Shown: positions 31,271 through 42,911, numbered from the stretch's first letter. The stretch: 64,000 bases of DNA from Caloramator sp. mosi_1 (GCF_028622835.1 NZ_CP117677.1:2342820-2406819), one strand, 5' to 3'. Numbers and translations: made by a program. Notes: generated by a model from the sequence alone, not told the origin.

Positions 31271-33372
31271 GTTTTTCATTTTCTTTAGTTTCCTCTTTTT
31301 AATTGCATCTTTTCTTGATAGATTTATTCTACCTTGATTATCTATTTCTGTTACCTTAACTAATATTTCATCTCCAACGTTTACCACATCTTCAACTTTA
31401 TTTACTCTCTCGTGAGCTAACTTTGAAATATGTACTAAGCCTTCCTTACCGGGTAAAATTTCAACAAATGCACCGAATTGTGTAATTCTATTAACTCTTC
31501 CTAAATAAATTTCTCCAACTTGAACTTCCTTTGTTATACCTTCAATTATTTTCTTCGCCCTTTCTCCAGATTCAATACTTGGTGCACAGATATATAATCT
31601 TCCATCATCCTCTATGTCTATTTTTACTCCAGTTTCAGCTATTATCTTGTTTATAGTCTTTCCTCCTGGTCCTATAACATCTCTTATTTTATCTGGATCA
31701 ATAAGCATAGGTATTATTCTTGGTGCATATTTTGAAAGTTCTTTTTAGGTTCAGCTATTGTTGATAACATTGTATCTAATATTTTTAATCTTGCCTCTCT
31801 TGCTTGCATTATAGCTCTTTTAATTACATCCTCTGGCAATCCCTTTATTTTAGTATCAACTTGAATAGCTGTTATTCCCTTTTCTGTACCTGCAACTTTA
31901 AAGTCCATATCCCCAAAAGTCTTCAATTCCTTGTATGTCAGTTAGTATTTCAGCTTTAGTTAATTCTTCATCAGTAACAAGCCCCATAGCTATTCCCGCA
32001 ACAGGTCTTTTAATTGGAACACCTGCATCCATTAAAGCAAGTGTACTTGCACAAACACTGGCTTGAGATGTTGATCCGTTTGAACTTAAAACCTCAGAAA
32101 CCAATCTTATTGTGTAAGGGAACTCATTTTCTGGTGGTATAACAGGTTCTAAAGCTCTTTCTGCTAAAGCCCCGTGACCAATCTCTCTTCTTCCTGGTCC
32201 TCTTAAAAATTTTACTTCTCCTGTTGAATAAGGTGGGAAATTATAATGGTGCATATATCGTTTAAATTCTTCGTCTCCTAAACCATCAAGTATTTGAACA
32301 TCACCAAGTGCACCTAAAGTTGCAGCTGTTAACACTTGTGTTTGTCCACGTTGGAATAATCCTGAACCATGTGTTCTTGGTAATATGCCTACTTCACAAT
32401 ATAACGGTCTAATTTCATTAAACATTCTTCCGTCAGGTCTTCTCTTTTCCTCTAATATCATTTTTCTGACGTGTTCCTTCATTATTCTATACATAACATC
32501 GTCTATATCTTTTTCTGCATCTTCAAACACTTCAGCAAAATGTGCAAAAACTTCCTCTTTTACTAAATCAACTTTTTCTTGTCTTTCTTGTCTATCAGTA
32601 TACTGCATTGCCTCCCACAATTTATCAGTAGCATATTCCCTTACTGCAGTTTCAATTTCATCTGGAACCTTATAAAGCTGCGGAATTCTCTTTTCCTTAC
32701 CACATTTTTGTGTTACTTCTTCTTGGAACTTTATCATTTCCTGACAAGCATTAAAACCAAACATAATGGCATTAAACATATCTTCTTCTGGTATTTCCTG
32801 TCCACCAGCTTCTATCATCATAACTCTTTCTTTTGTAGCTGATACTATTAAATGAAGATCACTTTCTTCTCTTTCCTTTGCTGTTGGGTTAACTACAAAA
32901 TTACCATTTATTCTACCCACTAAAACTGCTGCACAAGGTCCTTCAAAAGGTATATCTGAAATACATAAAGCCAAAGATGCTCCATTCATTGCAACAATTT
33001 CTGGAGGATTGTCAGGGTCTACTGAAAGAACTGTACAAATAACCTGAACATCATTTCTGTAACCCTTTGGAAATAGTGGTCTAATTGGTCTATCTATAGC
33101 TCTTGCTGACAAAATTGCCTTTTCTGTTGGTTTTCCTTCTCTTTTTATAAAACCTCCGGGTATCTTTCCTACAGCATATAATCTTTCTTCGTAATCAACA
33201 CTTAGAGGGAAAAATCTACTCCTTCCTTTGGTTCTTCTGATGCATTTGCTGTAACTAAAACTACAGTTTCTCCATAACTAAATAATACTGCTCCATTTGA
33301 AAGTAATGCATATTTTCCAATATCTGCTTTTACTTCTCTTCCAGCGATATTTGTTGTAAAAACATTATGCAT
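31266..33372 (-). CDS. pnp: Polyribonucleotide nucleotidyltransferase (PNPase)
   Basis: PNPase degrades RNA 3' to 5' by phosphorolysis in the degradosome, alongside RNase Y. Two RNase PH domains are visible, the second with [35 protein letters not shown] and [19 protein letters not shown] domain follows ([14 protein letters not shown]), then S1 ([29 protein letters not shown]). GGGAGG precedes the ATG at 33372. Frame breaks are near 33210, 31925, 31745 and 31305; after the last correction the protein ends [10 protein letters not shown]. Length is about 702 aa. Confidence 0.95.
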
Positions 33373-33481
33373 CTAATAGCCTCCCTTCTTTTTCTCTTTT
33401 ATTATTATTTCATAAAAATTATAATTTAAACATTTCTTACAATAATATTATTCCATATATTGCACATTTAGAAACAGGTTT

Positions 33482-33514
33482 AAAAAATAGAGCGGATTTT
33501 CCGCTCTATTTTTT
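33482..33514 (-). terminator. Terminator of rpsO
   Basis: Perfect 14-bp stem: 33482-33495 with 33501-33514 (core TAGAGCGG/CCGCTCTA), directly after the rpsO stop. Confidence 0.85.
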
Positions 33515-33519
33515 AGTTA

Positions 33520-33783
33520 TTATTTTCTTATTCCTAAATCTTGAATAAGTTGACGATACTTTTCAATGTCAGTCTTCATAAGATAGTTTAAAAGACCTCT
33601 TCTCTTACCAACCATCTTTAAAAGACCTCTTCTTGAATGGTGATCTTGCTTGTGAACTTTTAAGTGTTCAGTTAGATGATTGATTCTTTCTGTTAAAAGT
33701 GCAATTTGTACTTCTGGAGAACCTGTATCTCCTTCGTGTCTTTTGTACTTGTTGATAATTTCTTGCTTAATTGTCTTATCCAT
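33520..33783 (-). CDS. rpsO: 30S ribosomal protein S15
   Basis: S15 binds the central domain of 16S rRNA early in 30S assembly. The unbroken 87-aa product matches the family along its length, with the signature region [20 protein letters not shown]. The ATG at 33783 has AGGAGG nine bases upstream. The gene has its own promoter (33863-33891), a structured leader and a strong terminator, so it can be expressed apart from its neighbours ribF and pnp. Confidence 0.97.
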   Translation of the reverse strand: MDKTIKQEIINKYKRHEGDTGSPEVQIALLTERINHLTEHLKVHKQDHHSRRGLLKMVGKRRGLLNYLMKTDIEKYRQLIQDLGIRK

Positions 33784-33802
33784 TGTTACACCTCCTAAAT
33801 TA

Positions 33803-33849
33803 TTAACCCCTTGTGCAAGGTTAACGCCGGTGCTACGATAACTTTGCAC
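33803..33849 (-). promoter_or_regulatory. Structured rpsO leader (possible S15 autoregulatory element)
   Basis: Two hairpins lie in the roughly 70-base untranslated leader: GTGC/GCAC at 33849-33830 and TTAACC/GGTTAA with a longer inner stem at 33824-33803. rpsO leaders in other bacteria bind S15 for feedback control. This is a structural resemblance only; I cannot place the S15 contact motif. Confidence 0.4.
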
Positions 33850-33862
33850 AGGTTACAGACAA

Positions 33863-33891
33863 ATTATATCAAAAGGATTGTTAATTGTAAA
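33863..33891 (-). promoter_or_regulatory. rpsO promoter
   Basis: Minus strand: -35 TTTACA (33891-33886), 17-base spacer, -10 TATAAT (33868-33863). Confidence 0.75.
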
Positions 33892-33900
33892 TAGATTATT

Positions 33901-34809
33901 TTACAAATTTCTTGCAATAACAATATCTTCCCTAATTCTCTCTTTAAGGTCAATAATACTTTCAAACTTTTGTTCATCTCTAATGAATTTTATAAACTCA
34001 ACTGATATTTCTTTTCCATATAAATCCATATTCAACCCAAATATATGAGTTTCCAACACTTTTTGATTACCATTAAATGTTGGCTTATATCCTATATTGG
34101 AAATTGAAGAATAAATTTTATTATTTATTTTTGTTTTTGTTGCATAAACACCATTTCTTAAGGCTATTCTATCATCAATGTATATATTAGCTGTTGGATA
34201 ACCCATTTCCCTTGCTATCTGATTAGCTTTATTAACAATTCCAATAATATTGTATTGATACCCTAATAATTTATTTGCTTCCTCTATTAAGCCTTTTTCT
34301 AATTTTTCCCTTATAGCTGAACTTGATACCTTTATACCATCTAATTTTATCTCATCAATAACTACTGTAGAATATCCGTAATATTTACCCTTCAACTTTA
34401 GTAAATCAACATTACCCTTAGCCTTATTGCCAAATCTATAATCAAATCCACATACAACCTGTTTTACTTTCAAATTATTAACTAAAAATTTTATGAAATC
34501 CTCTGCACTTAGATTTAATAATTCTTCATTTGTTTTTAATAATATAAGATAATCTACCTCAAGTTCTTTAATAAGTCTTATTTTAGTTTTACTATCTGTA
34601 ATTATGTTATGTTTTTTTCTGGGAACAATAACTCTTCTGGGTCTTGCCAAAAGTTAATACAACACTTTTTGTGTTGGTTTTTTAGCATCTATTACAGCTC
34701 TTTTAATAATTTCCCTATGTGCAAGGTGTACCCCATCAAACATCCCTAAAGCAACTACAGATTCAGATTCTAAAATCACATCTTTAAATGATTCAACAAC
34801 TATCTTCAT
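33901..34809 (-). CDS. ribF: Bifunctional riboflavin kinase / FMN adenylyltransferase
   Basis: RibF turns riboflavin into FMN and FAD. The N-terminal nucleotidyltransferase shows VVALGMFDGVHLAHREII, then FDYRFGNKAKG and DGIKVSSSAIREKL. The C-terminal kinase has REMGYPTANIYID, NGVYATKTKI and PTFNGNQKVLETHIFG. Two frame breaks near 34650 and 34665 fall between PTQK and the conserved VLTFGKDPEELLFPEKKH. Length is about 303 aa. It begins right after truB, with AAGGTG as ribosome binding site. Confidence 0.93.
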
Positions 34810-34819
34810 ACTAAACACC

Positions 34820-35672
34820 TTAAATTAATATTTTTTCTGATTTAAGTTTATTATCTTTAATTTTTCCAATTCCTAAAAAACATCATTATTATCATATACC
34901 CTATATAATTTATTTTCTAATTCCATTTTCAAATAAGCACCATTTAAAAATTTTTTAGCTTGATTCTCATTTAATTTAATTATTGAATATTCAAGAACAG
35001 CATCTATAGTTAACATAAAATTATTTATGTTTTCTAATGAAATTTCATCTAAAGTAACTGTATTATCTATAATAAACTTACCAGATTGTGTCCTCAATAG
35101 AAAACTCATATATGCACCATATCCCATTCTTTTACCTAAATCATAGCACAAACTTCTAATATATGTTCCCTTTGAACAATGTACCTTTAAAAGAACACTT
35201 TTTTGCATACATTTAATATATCTAATGCATATATCCTTACTTTTCTACTTGGAATTTCAAAATTTTCCCCTCTTCTTGCCAATTCATAGGCTCTTTGTCC
35301 ATTTACTTTTATTGCTGAATATGTTGGAGGAATTTGTTCAATTTCACCAATAAATTCTTGTGTTACACTTTTTAATTTATCATAATCTATTGTAATATCA
35401 CCATTAAACTCATCTACGACTTTCCCATATTTATCAAAGGTATCAGTCACTTTACCAAAGGTTACTTCACATATATATGTTTTGTCTTGTGCTGTTATAT
35501 AATCTACAATTTTTGTAGCCTTACCTATACAGATCGGAAGAACTCCTGCAGCTCCTGGATCTAATGTTCCAGTATGTCCAATTTTTTTAATATTTAACCT
35601 TTTTCTTAGAAAAGAAACTACATCGTGCGATGTCATTCCAGGAGGTTTTAATATATTAATTACTCCATTCAT
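34820..35672 (-). CDS. truB: tRNA pseudouridine(55) synthase
   Basis: TruB makes the conserved pseudouridine 55 of tRNA. Motifs are MNGVINILKPPGMTSHDVV, KKIGHTGTLDPGAAGVLPI (catalytic Asp), PPTYSAIKVNGQRAYELAR and CSKGTYIRSLCYDLG. Frame breaks are near 35205 and 34878. The second correction replaces an early stop by the tail VFLGIGKIKDNKLKSEKILI, which fits family members. Corrected length is 284 aa. It lies in the infB-rbfA-nrnA-truB-ribF order typical of Firmicutes. Confidence 0.94.
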
Positions 35673-35678
35673 CGTATT

Positions 35679-36641
35679 TCACCCAAGCTTTTTTATTTCA
35701 TTAATTATCTCGCTTTCAATTTCGTCAATTTTTTTATTTTTAATTGTACATCCAGCTGCCTTTATATGTCCTCCTCCTCCATATTTTAATGCGATATCCT
35801 TTACATCAAAATAATCCTTTGATCTAAAACTTATTTTATAAGTATCTAAATCAATTTCTTTTATTAAAATTCCTACCTCTACATTTTCTATATCCCTTGC
35901 TATATTAACAAGTTCACCTGCTTCATCTTCTGTAGCTTCACACTCTTCAAGCATCTGTTTTGTCAGTTTTATTGTTGCTACTTTACCATCTAAATAAGTC
36001 TTTAAAGTAGAAGTAACCTTAGACATCAACTTAATACCATTTAATGTTTTTAAATCTATTATTCTGTAATAAATATTTGTAAAATTTATTCCTGTATCAA
36101 TAAGATTTGCTATTATCTTCATAGTTTTTGAGGAGGTATTTGAAAATTTAAAACCTCCTGTATCAGAAACAATAGACGTGTAAAGACATTCTGCAATTAT
36201 TCTTGTAATATTAAAATCGAGATTTGCATAAATTTCATACAGCATTTCTCCAACACTTGATGCCTTAGAATCAACTAAATTAATATTACCAAAATTAGTA
36301 TTAGTGATATGATGATCTATATTAACTATAATATCAGCTTTTTCTATTAATTCTTTACAGTCACCTAATCTATCTTCATCTCCACAATCCAAAACAAATA
36401 AACATTCATATTTGTTGTTGAACTGGTTAACATTTTTTATATTATAAAAGCCATTTAAAAATGAAAATTTATTAGGAGCTTGACCTTCAACAAATACATC
36501 TACATTTTTATTTAAATCTAATAATAAATTATAAAGACTAAGAATAGACCCCATACTATCACCATCCGGTGAAGTATGGGATACTACTGCAAAGTCATTA
36601 TAAGAATCTATTATTTTCTTAAGTTCATCAAGCCTATTCAT
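35679..36641 (-). CDS. nrnA: Bifunctional oligoribonuclease/PAP phosphatase NrnA
   Basis: NrnA degrades very short RNAs and 3'-phosphoadenosine 5'-phosphate. The unbroken 320-aa product has the DHH domain (SHTSPDGDSMGS, FVLDCGDEDRLGD, NIDHHITNTNFG) and the DHHA1 domain with YGGGGHIKAAGC near the end. The start overlaps the end of rbfA by eight bases. It completes the RNA turnover set of this window with rny and pnp. Confidence 0.94.
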   Translation of the reverse strand: MNRLDELKKIIDSYNDFAVVSHTSPDGDSMGSILSLYNLLLDLNKNVDVFVEGQAPNKFSFLNGFYNIKNVNQFNNKYECLFVLDCGDEDRLGDCKELIEKADIIVNIDHHITNTNFGNINLVDSKASSVGEMLYEIYANLDFNITRIIAECLYTSIVSDTGGFKFSNTSSKTMKIIANLIDTGINFTNIYYRIIDLKTLNGIKLMSKVTSTLKTYLDGKVATIKLTKQMLEECEATEDEAGELVNIARDIENVEVGILIKEIDLDTYKISFRSKDYFDVKDIALKYGGGGHIKAAGCTIKNKKIDEIESEIINEIKKLG

Positions 36642-36982
36642 TTTTATTTATCTCCCTTAATATATCATTTATTTTCATACTGTACTCTATTGATTGGTCA
36701 AGCTCAAAAATTAATTCGGGAGTATATCTCATTTTTATTCTATTGCCAAGTTCCTTTCTTAAAAACCTGATGCACTTTTTAAACCCTCTAAACAGTTTTT
36801 CTTAGATTCATTATCAGCAAATACACTAACATAAACCTTTGCATATCTTAAATCCTTGGTCACATCTACGTGTGTTATTGATGTTAAAGGTGGAATTCTT
36901 GGATCCTTTAATTCATTCTGAACAATATTACTTAAAACTTTTTAACTTCCTCTGAAAGTCTAATATTTCTTTCAAATGCCAT
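36634..36982 (-). CDS. rbfA: Ribosome-binding factor A
   Basis: RbfA helps mature the 5' end of 16S rRNA on the 30S particle. The start MAFERNIRLSEEV at 36982 has GAGGTG upstream. After a break near 36945 it continues VLSNIVQNELKDPRIPPLTSI and DVTKDLRYAKVYVSVF; a second break lies near 36777 before GFLRKELGNRIKMRYTPELIF. Corrected length is 116 aa. The breaks split it into pieces that are easily missed. It lies 14 bases after infB. Confidence 0.9.
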
Positions 36983-36996
36983 ATAAATGCACCTCT

Positions 36997-39106
36997 TTAC
37001 TTTCTTTCAACTTCCTTCATTGTATAGGTTTCAAAAACATCTCCTTCTTTTATATCATTAAATCTTTCAATTGTTAATCCACATTCATATCCAGCAGCTA
37101 CTTCTCTTACATCATCTTTAAATCTTTTTAATGATGATATTTTTCCTTCGTATATTACTATACCATTTCTTATTACTCTTATACTATCATTTCTATTAAC
37201 TTTACCATCTTCAACATAGCATCCTGCAATTGTTCCAACTGATGATACCTTAAATGTTTGTCTTACCTGTAATCTTGCAGTAACTACTTCTGTAAATTCA
37301 GGATCTAACATACCCTTCATTGCTGCTGTTATATCATCAATAGCTTCGTATATTATTCTATATGTCTTTATTTCAACACTTTCCTTTTCTGCAAGTTGTC
37401 TTGCCATTCCATCTGGTCTTACGTTAAATCCTATTATTATTGCATTAGATGCAGAAGCCAATGATACGTCAGTTTCTGTTATTGCACCTACTGCACCGTG
37501 TATTACTTTTACCTTAACTTCTTCATTTGATAATTTTTCTAAGGATTGTCTTATTGCCTCTACTGAACCCTGTACATCTGCCTTAACAATAATATTAAGT
37601 ACCTTGACTTTTCCTTCTTTAATTTGTGAGAAAAGATCCTGTAGTGATACCTTTGCATTTGCAGCAAACATTTCTTCTCTTTGTTTTTCTTTTCTTATTT
37701 CAGCAATTTCACGTGCAGTTTTTTCATCTGTAACAACATAAAATTTTTCACCAGCATTTGGCACTTCAGAAAGTCCTAAAATTTCTACAGGCATTGAAGG
37801 TCCAACTTTTGTAACCTTTCTACCCTTGTCATCAATCATAGCTCTAACTTTACCATAAGCAGTTCCAGCTACAACTGCATCTCCTACCTTTAAAGTACCT
37901 GCCTGTATTAAAGCAGTAGCAACTGGCCCTCTACCTTTATCAAGCTTTGATTCTATTATTGTTCCCTTTGCAGCCCTATTTGGATTTGCCTTTAACTCTT
38001 GCATTTCTGCAACAAGTAAAATCATTTCAAGTAATGTATCTATACCTTGATGTGTATGGGCTGACACAGGTACACAAATAGTATCTCCACCCCAATCTTC
38101 TGCTATTAATCCATACTCTGTAAGCTCCTGCTTTACTCTATCTGGGTTAGCTCCTGATTTATCAATCTTATTAATAGCTACAATTATAGGTACATTTGCT
38201 GCTTTAGCATGGTTTATAGCCTCAACTGTTTGTGGCATTACACCATCATCAGCAGCTACAACTAATATGGCTATATCTGTAACCTTTGCACCCCTTGCTC
38301 TCATTGCAGTGAAAGCTTCGTGTCCTGGAGTATCTAAAAACACTATCTTTTGTCCATTTACATCAACGCTATAAGCTCCGATATGTTGTGTAATTCCTCC
38401 GGCTTCGTGAGCAGCAACCTTTGAATTTCTAATAGCATCAAGCAGTGATGTTTTTCCGTGGTCAACGTGCCCCATTACTGTTACAACTGGAGGTCTTGGC
38501 ATCATATCTTCTACTTTATCTTCAAAATCATTAATTAATACTTCTTCCTTCTCTTTTACTTGCTCCATTTCAAGTATAATATTGTATTCTTCTGCTATTT
38601 TTTCAGCTACTTCAAAATCTATTTCGTGATTAATTGAAGCCATTACACCCTTTAAAATTAACTTCTTTATTATTTCAGCAGCTGGTTTTTGATCTTTTGA
38701 GCAAACTCACCTACTTTTATTGTCGGTGGAATAACAACTATTCCTATTTCTTCTTCATCATTTTTATTTTTTCTTTAATTTGAGTTTGTTTAATCTTTTC
38801 ACTTCTTGGCTTCTTTCTGATTTTTTCGTTCTTTGTATAATTATCATCCATTAATCCTAAATCATCAAATTCATTTTCATCATTATGATCTTCCGTTTTT
38901 GTTTCTTCTTTTGGCTTATTAGATGCTGATTCCTTTTTACCGTTTAATTCCTCTATATACTCTTTTATTATATTAGCATCTTCACCTTCTATTACGCTCA
39001 TATGATTTTTAACCTCTATACCGAACTCATTATAAAGAAGCTCTATTACTTCCTTGCTTGATTTATTTATTTGTTTTGCTAATTCATAAACTCTAATCTT
39101 TGACAA
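36997..39106 (-). CDS. infB: Translation initiation factor IF-2
   Basis: IF-2 is the GTPase that brings fMet-tRNA to the 30S subunit. The N-terminus reads [23 protein letters not shown], then a charged linker and the second IF2_N domain ([10 protein letters not shown]). The G domain has [30 protein letters not shown] and [12 protein letters not shown]. Domains II to IV end [19 protein letters not shown]. The likely start is TTG at 39106 with GGGGGTGA upstream; a GTG at 39115 would abut that site. Frame breaks are near 38695 and 38760. Length is about 703 aa. The 5' end overlaps ylxQ by 14 bases. Confidence 0.95.
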
Positions 39107-39424
39107 TACTGTCACCCCCACTAATATTTTCTTCAATTTTTTTAAGAATGCCTCTGCAAAATTTCTGTCTTTAATTGATAAAACCGACCTCATTGACTTA
39201 CCAATAAAATAACCTATGCTTTCTTTATCGCCAAATATCACATAAGGTACACCATAATTTTTGCCATATTAATAAATTTGTTTTTAGTATTTTCACTTGC
39301 ATCCATAGATATAATTAATAGTTTACATTTACCTTTTTAATATCTATTTCAACACCATCATCACCAGAAGTTAAATTCCTGACCTTTGAATAAGCCCAAG
39401 AAAATTATATAATTTATTGTCCAC
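39093..39424 (-). CDS. ylxQ: L7Ae-family RNA-binding protein YlxQ
   Basis: A member of the L7Ae/L30e/S12e/Gadd45 family of kink-turn-binding proteins. Readable parts are [50 protein letters not shown] and a C-terminus [12 protein letters not shown]. The start is probably GTG at 39424, overlapping the end of ylxR by 11 bases, with AGGAGG upstream. Frame breaks near 39385, 39335, 39258 and 39140 scatter the gene over several frames. Corrected length is about 110 aa. It is typical of the nusA-infB operon. Confidence 0.82.
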
Positions 39425-39682
39425 TCTCTAATTCCTCCTTTAGCCTTTCATAAACCTCAGGAGATATTGAAACTTCTAATGCTTTTTCAAATTTTTTAGC
39501 CTTATACGCTTTTTCAAAACATTCTACATTTCTACAGATATAAGCTCCTCTACCAGGTGCTTTTCCTGTTAAATCTATTTTTACTTCACCTTCTTTATTT
39601 CTGACAACTCTTATTAATTCCTTTTAGGTTTCATTTCCATACACCCAAGACACATTCTTTGAGGAATCTTTTTAACTTTCAT
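39414..39682 (-). CDS. ylxR: YlxR family RNA-binding protein (DUF448)
   Basis: The YlxR fold is recognised by IPQRMCLGCMEMKPK at the start and APGRGAYICRNVECFEKAYKA in the middle. One base is missing near 39625, in PKR(E)LIRVVRNKEG. Corrected length is 89 aa. AAGGAGG precedes the ATG at 39682, 14 bases after the nusA stop. In other bacteria YlxR has been linked to RNase P and to transcription; no specific role can be read here. Confidence 0.88.
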
Positions 39683-39695
39683 TTTTTATTCCTCC

Positions 39696-40741
39696 TTATT
39701 CGATGTTGGCTTGAGATTCACTTTTAATATCAATTTTCCATCCTGTAAGTTTTGCAGCAAGTCTTGCATTTTGACCTTCTTTCCCTATTGCTAATGATAG
39801 TTGATAGTCTGGTACAACAACTCTTGCTATTCTTTCTTTTTCATCAATTATTTCAACACTTAATACTTTTGCTGGGCTTAAAGCATTTTCTATAAATTCA
39901 GCTGGATCTTTGCTCCACTTTACTATATCTATCTTTTCTCCCTTTAATTCATTTACTACATTTTGTACTCTAACACCCTTTGGACCAACGCAAGCCCCTG
40001 TTGGATCAACATTTTCATCCCTTGAGTAAACAGCAATTTTTGACCTGGAACCTGCTTCTCTTGCAATGCTCTTTATTTCAACTATGCCCTCATATATTTC
40101 AGGAACTTCTAATTCGAATAATCTTTTTACAAGTCCTGGATGAGTTCTTGAAATTATTATATTTGGTCCTTTAGTTGTCTTCTTAACTTCAACTACATAA
40201 AATTTTAAAATATCACCGTGGTTATAAGTATCATTTGGCATTTGTTCACTTGGATTAAGTAATGTTTCTATTTTGCCAATGTCTACAAGAACCTTATCCT
40301 TTTCCTTTTTTGAACAATACCAGTTATTATGTCATTTTCCTTCTCAACAAATTCTTCATATATTATATTTCTCTCTTTTTCTCTTATAATTTGAATAACA
40401 CGTTGTTTTGCTACTTGAGCAGCTGCTCTTAGAAAATCCTTTGGAGTAATTTCAATATCAACTATATCATCTAAATTATATCTAATATCTATATTCCTTG
40501 CATCCTCCAAACTTATCTCTAATAGGTTATCATAGACATCTTCAACAACCTTCTTCTGAGCATATACGTGTATTTCACCTGTTTCTCTATTTATAGTTAC
40601 CTTTAAATTCTGTGCTGTACCATAATTTTTTCTATACGCTGCCCCTATAGCTGACTCAAGTGCATTAAATATGGTATCTTCATCAATGCCTTTTTCTTGA
40701 ACAAGTAATTTTACAGCTTCAATTAATTCAACTGAATTCAT
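39696..40741 (-). CDS. nusA: Transcription termination/antitermination factor NusA
   Basis: NusA binds RNA polymerase and affects pausing and termination. The N-terminal domain starts [20 protein letters not shown]; the S1 domain follows, with a frame break near 40305 (IITGIVQK to KDKVLVDIG). Then come the two KH domains ([18 protein letters not shown] and [20 protein letters not shown]). There is no acidic C-terminal repeat, normal for Firmicutes. I start at 40741 with AAAGGGGAG upstream. Corrected length is 348 aa. Confidence 0.95.
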
Positions 40742-40760
40742 TTTTATCTCCCCTTTCCAC

Positions 40761-41200
40761 TCAACCTGATAAAAAGATATCATCAAATTTTATATTTTTA
40801 TCTTCACCATCTACATTTAAAATAATATTATTTTCACTAAAATTTACTAATTTACCATATAAAGCTGTATAATCCTCATTGGCAAGTCTAACTTTAACAT
40901 TTTTTCCTATGGCCTTTTTAGAGCTTTTTCCTCTTCAATTAACTTTAATTCACCTGGTGATGAAACCTCAAAATAGTAGCCAAATTCAATTGGATCAACT
41001 TTATCTAATTCATCACTTACTCTTCTACTTATCTTAGTACAATCATCTAAAGTAACTCCATCTTCTTTGTCTATGTAAATTCTTAAGTACCACTCGCCAG
41101 ATTCTTTTAAGAACTCTACATCAATAAAATCACAGCCTAACTCTTCAACTATTGGTTTTGCTATTTTCTCAACTTCGTTCTCAATTCTATTAAACATCAT
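40761..41200 (-). CDS. rimP: Ribosome maturation factor RimP
   Basis: RimP assists 30S assembly. Family motifs are [40 protein letters not shown] and the region [20 protein letters not shown], in which SPG is followed by a one-base break near 40915. Corrected length is 146 aa. Starts at 41200 or 41197 (GGAGGG precedes both). A DDE insertion sequence begins about 15 bases upstream of that ribosome binding site, so the whole rimP-nusA-infB operon has been cut off from polC and from any native promoter between them. Confidence 0.9.
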
Positions 41201-41355
41201 ATCCCTCCTTTATTATTTCTATTTTTAGTCGGTTGCAGAATTCTGCAACCATTGATTTTACTATTTTTTAGCCATAAGGCTTTTATATTTTCCTCCACTG
41301 TGGCATTATTAAATTATAACAACCTTTAAAACTATCCACAGAGGAGGAGAATAGC

Positions 41356-42830
41356 ATGTTTTGTATTAGCAAAATTAAGCAACTTAACTTTTTGAGCAAG
41401 TATCTGAATTTAAAAATATGGTTACTAAACAACCCGTAGGGTTTATTAAATTGCTTGCTGATAATTTTGATATTAATACATTTATCCCTAATTCTTTTAA
41501 AGAACATTACTATTCAGATTTAGGAAGAAATCGTGAATATGAGCTTTCTTCTATATTATCATCTTTGCTAATTATGCAAATATTTCATATACCTACAACT
41601 GCGTTGTTAAATCTATTTCTTGTATTTTCTACTGAAATTAGAGAATTTTGTGGTTTCTATAAATCTATACCTGATGAATCTTTTTCAGTAGATTTAAAAC
41701 TACTTTTGAAAGTGATATCGCAGATTTATTTAATTCTATGGTTCCTAAAGTTATTGATATATGTGAAGATATTAATAATCTTCTTCCTGCTGATTCCCCA
41801 TATAAAAATTTAAACTCAATTTTGATATATGATACATCTGGATTAAAGCCTCGTGTAAAAGAAAATAATCCTAAAACACTTGCAAGTGAAATAAATAAGC
41901 AAAAAGCATATTCAAAAATTATTAATGACAAGAACTTTAATCCCTATGCTGCCGCATATAAAAACATGCCTAAGTATTCTCAAGCTAACCCAAATATACG
42001 ACTTGATTTCGTAAATGGACATTTTGGTTACTTCTATAAATTTGGATTATTAACTAATGGTTGGGGTATACCTTTAAGCATAAAATTCTTCGAAGAAGAC
42101 TTTTATAAATCTGTAGAAAAAGAATTCTCTACTCCTGAAGAACAAAAATATTTTTATGATAATGCTTCATTGAAACCAGTAATTGTACCATTTTTGAATA
42201 ACTTAAAAAATATTCAAATTTTAAATTTAAAACTTTTTTAGGTGATTCAGAATTTGATAGTTATGATAACTTTGGATTATTTAAACATTTAGAATTTGAA
42301 AAAGTTCTTATCCCACTTAATCCTCGTAGCCAATCCAATACAAAAATTGGAGAACTTGAATATAATACCGAAGGTATTCCTATATGCTCCTTAACACAAG
42401 AACCTTTTAAATTTGATGGTTCTTGTAAAGGCAAAAATAGAAGTTTAAGATATAAGTTTACTTGCCCTAAATCACATCGTGATAAAAATGGTAAACCTTA
42501 TCATACATGTGAAAATCCATGTACTGATAGCAAAAGTGGTCGTATGACCTATGTTTATCCTGATAAAAATTTTAGACTTTATCCTGGTATTATAAGGAAC
42601 TCTGTGGAATGGGAAAAACTTATTCAATACGTTGTTGTATTGAGAGAGAAATAGCATCTTTAAAATCAAACCCTTGTATACAGCAACCTAAAACTGTTAA
42701 TACCTATACAATGCGTGCTGACTTATATTTGACTGCTATATCTAAACTTATAAATGTAATATTGGCTTACGCCATAAATAAACCTGAATATTTAAGAAGT
42801 ATATCAAAACTTCTTAAAATACCTGCTTAA
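41356..42830 (+). CDS. DDE transposase of IS copy 2
   Basis: Same protein as at 27823-29298, with the same three apparent breaks (near 41413, 41693 and 42622) and one more near 42210 in an A-run, where copy 1 has one A more. The catalytic segments ILIYDTSGLKPR, LGDSEFDSYDNF and CCIEREIASLKSN are intact. The one substitution changes Pro to Ser in the segment PICPLTQEP. Confidence 0.8.
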
Positions 42831-42869
42831 TCCACATATCCACAATCCAAAATTTGTATTTATGCTTCG

Positions 42870-42911
42870 CATGCCTTTTTTATCAAAGGTTTTTGGCATG
42901 TTCTTTTTTTG
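42870..42911 (+). terminator. Terminator of the transposase gene, IS copy 2
   Basis: Same hairpin as in copy 1: CATGCC (42870-42875) pairs with GGCATG (42895-42900), followed by a T-rich stretch. Confidence 0.6.
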
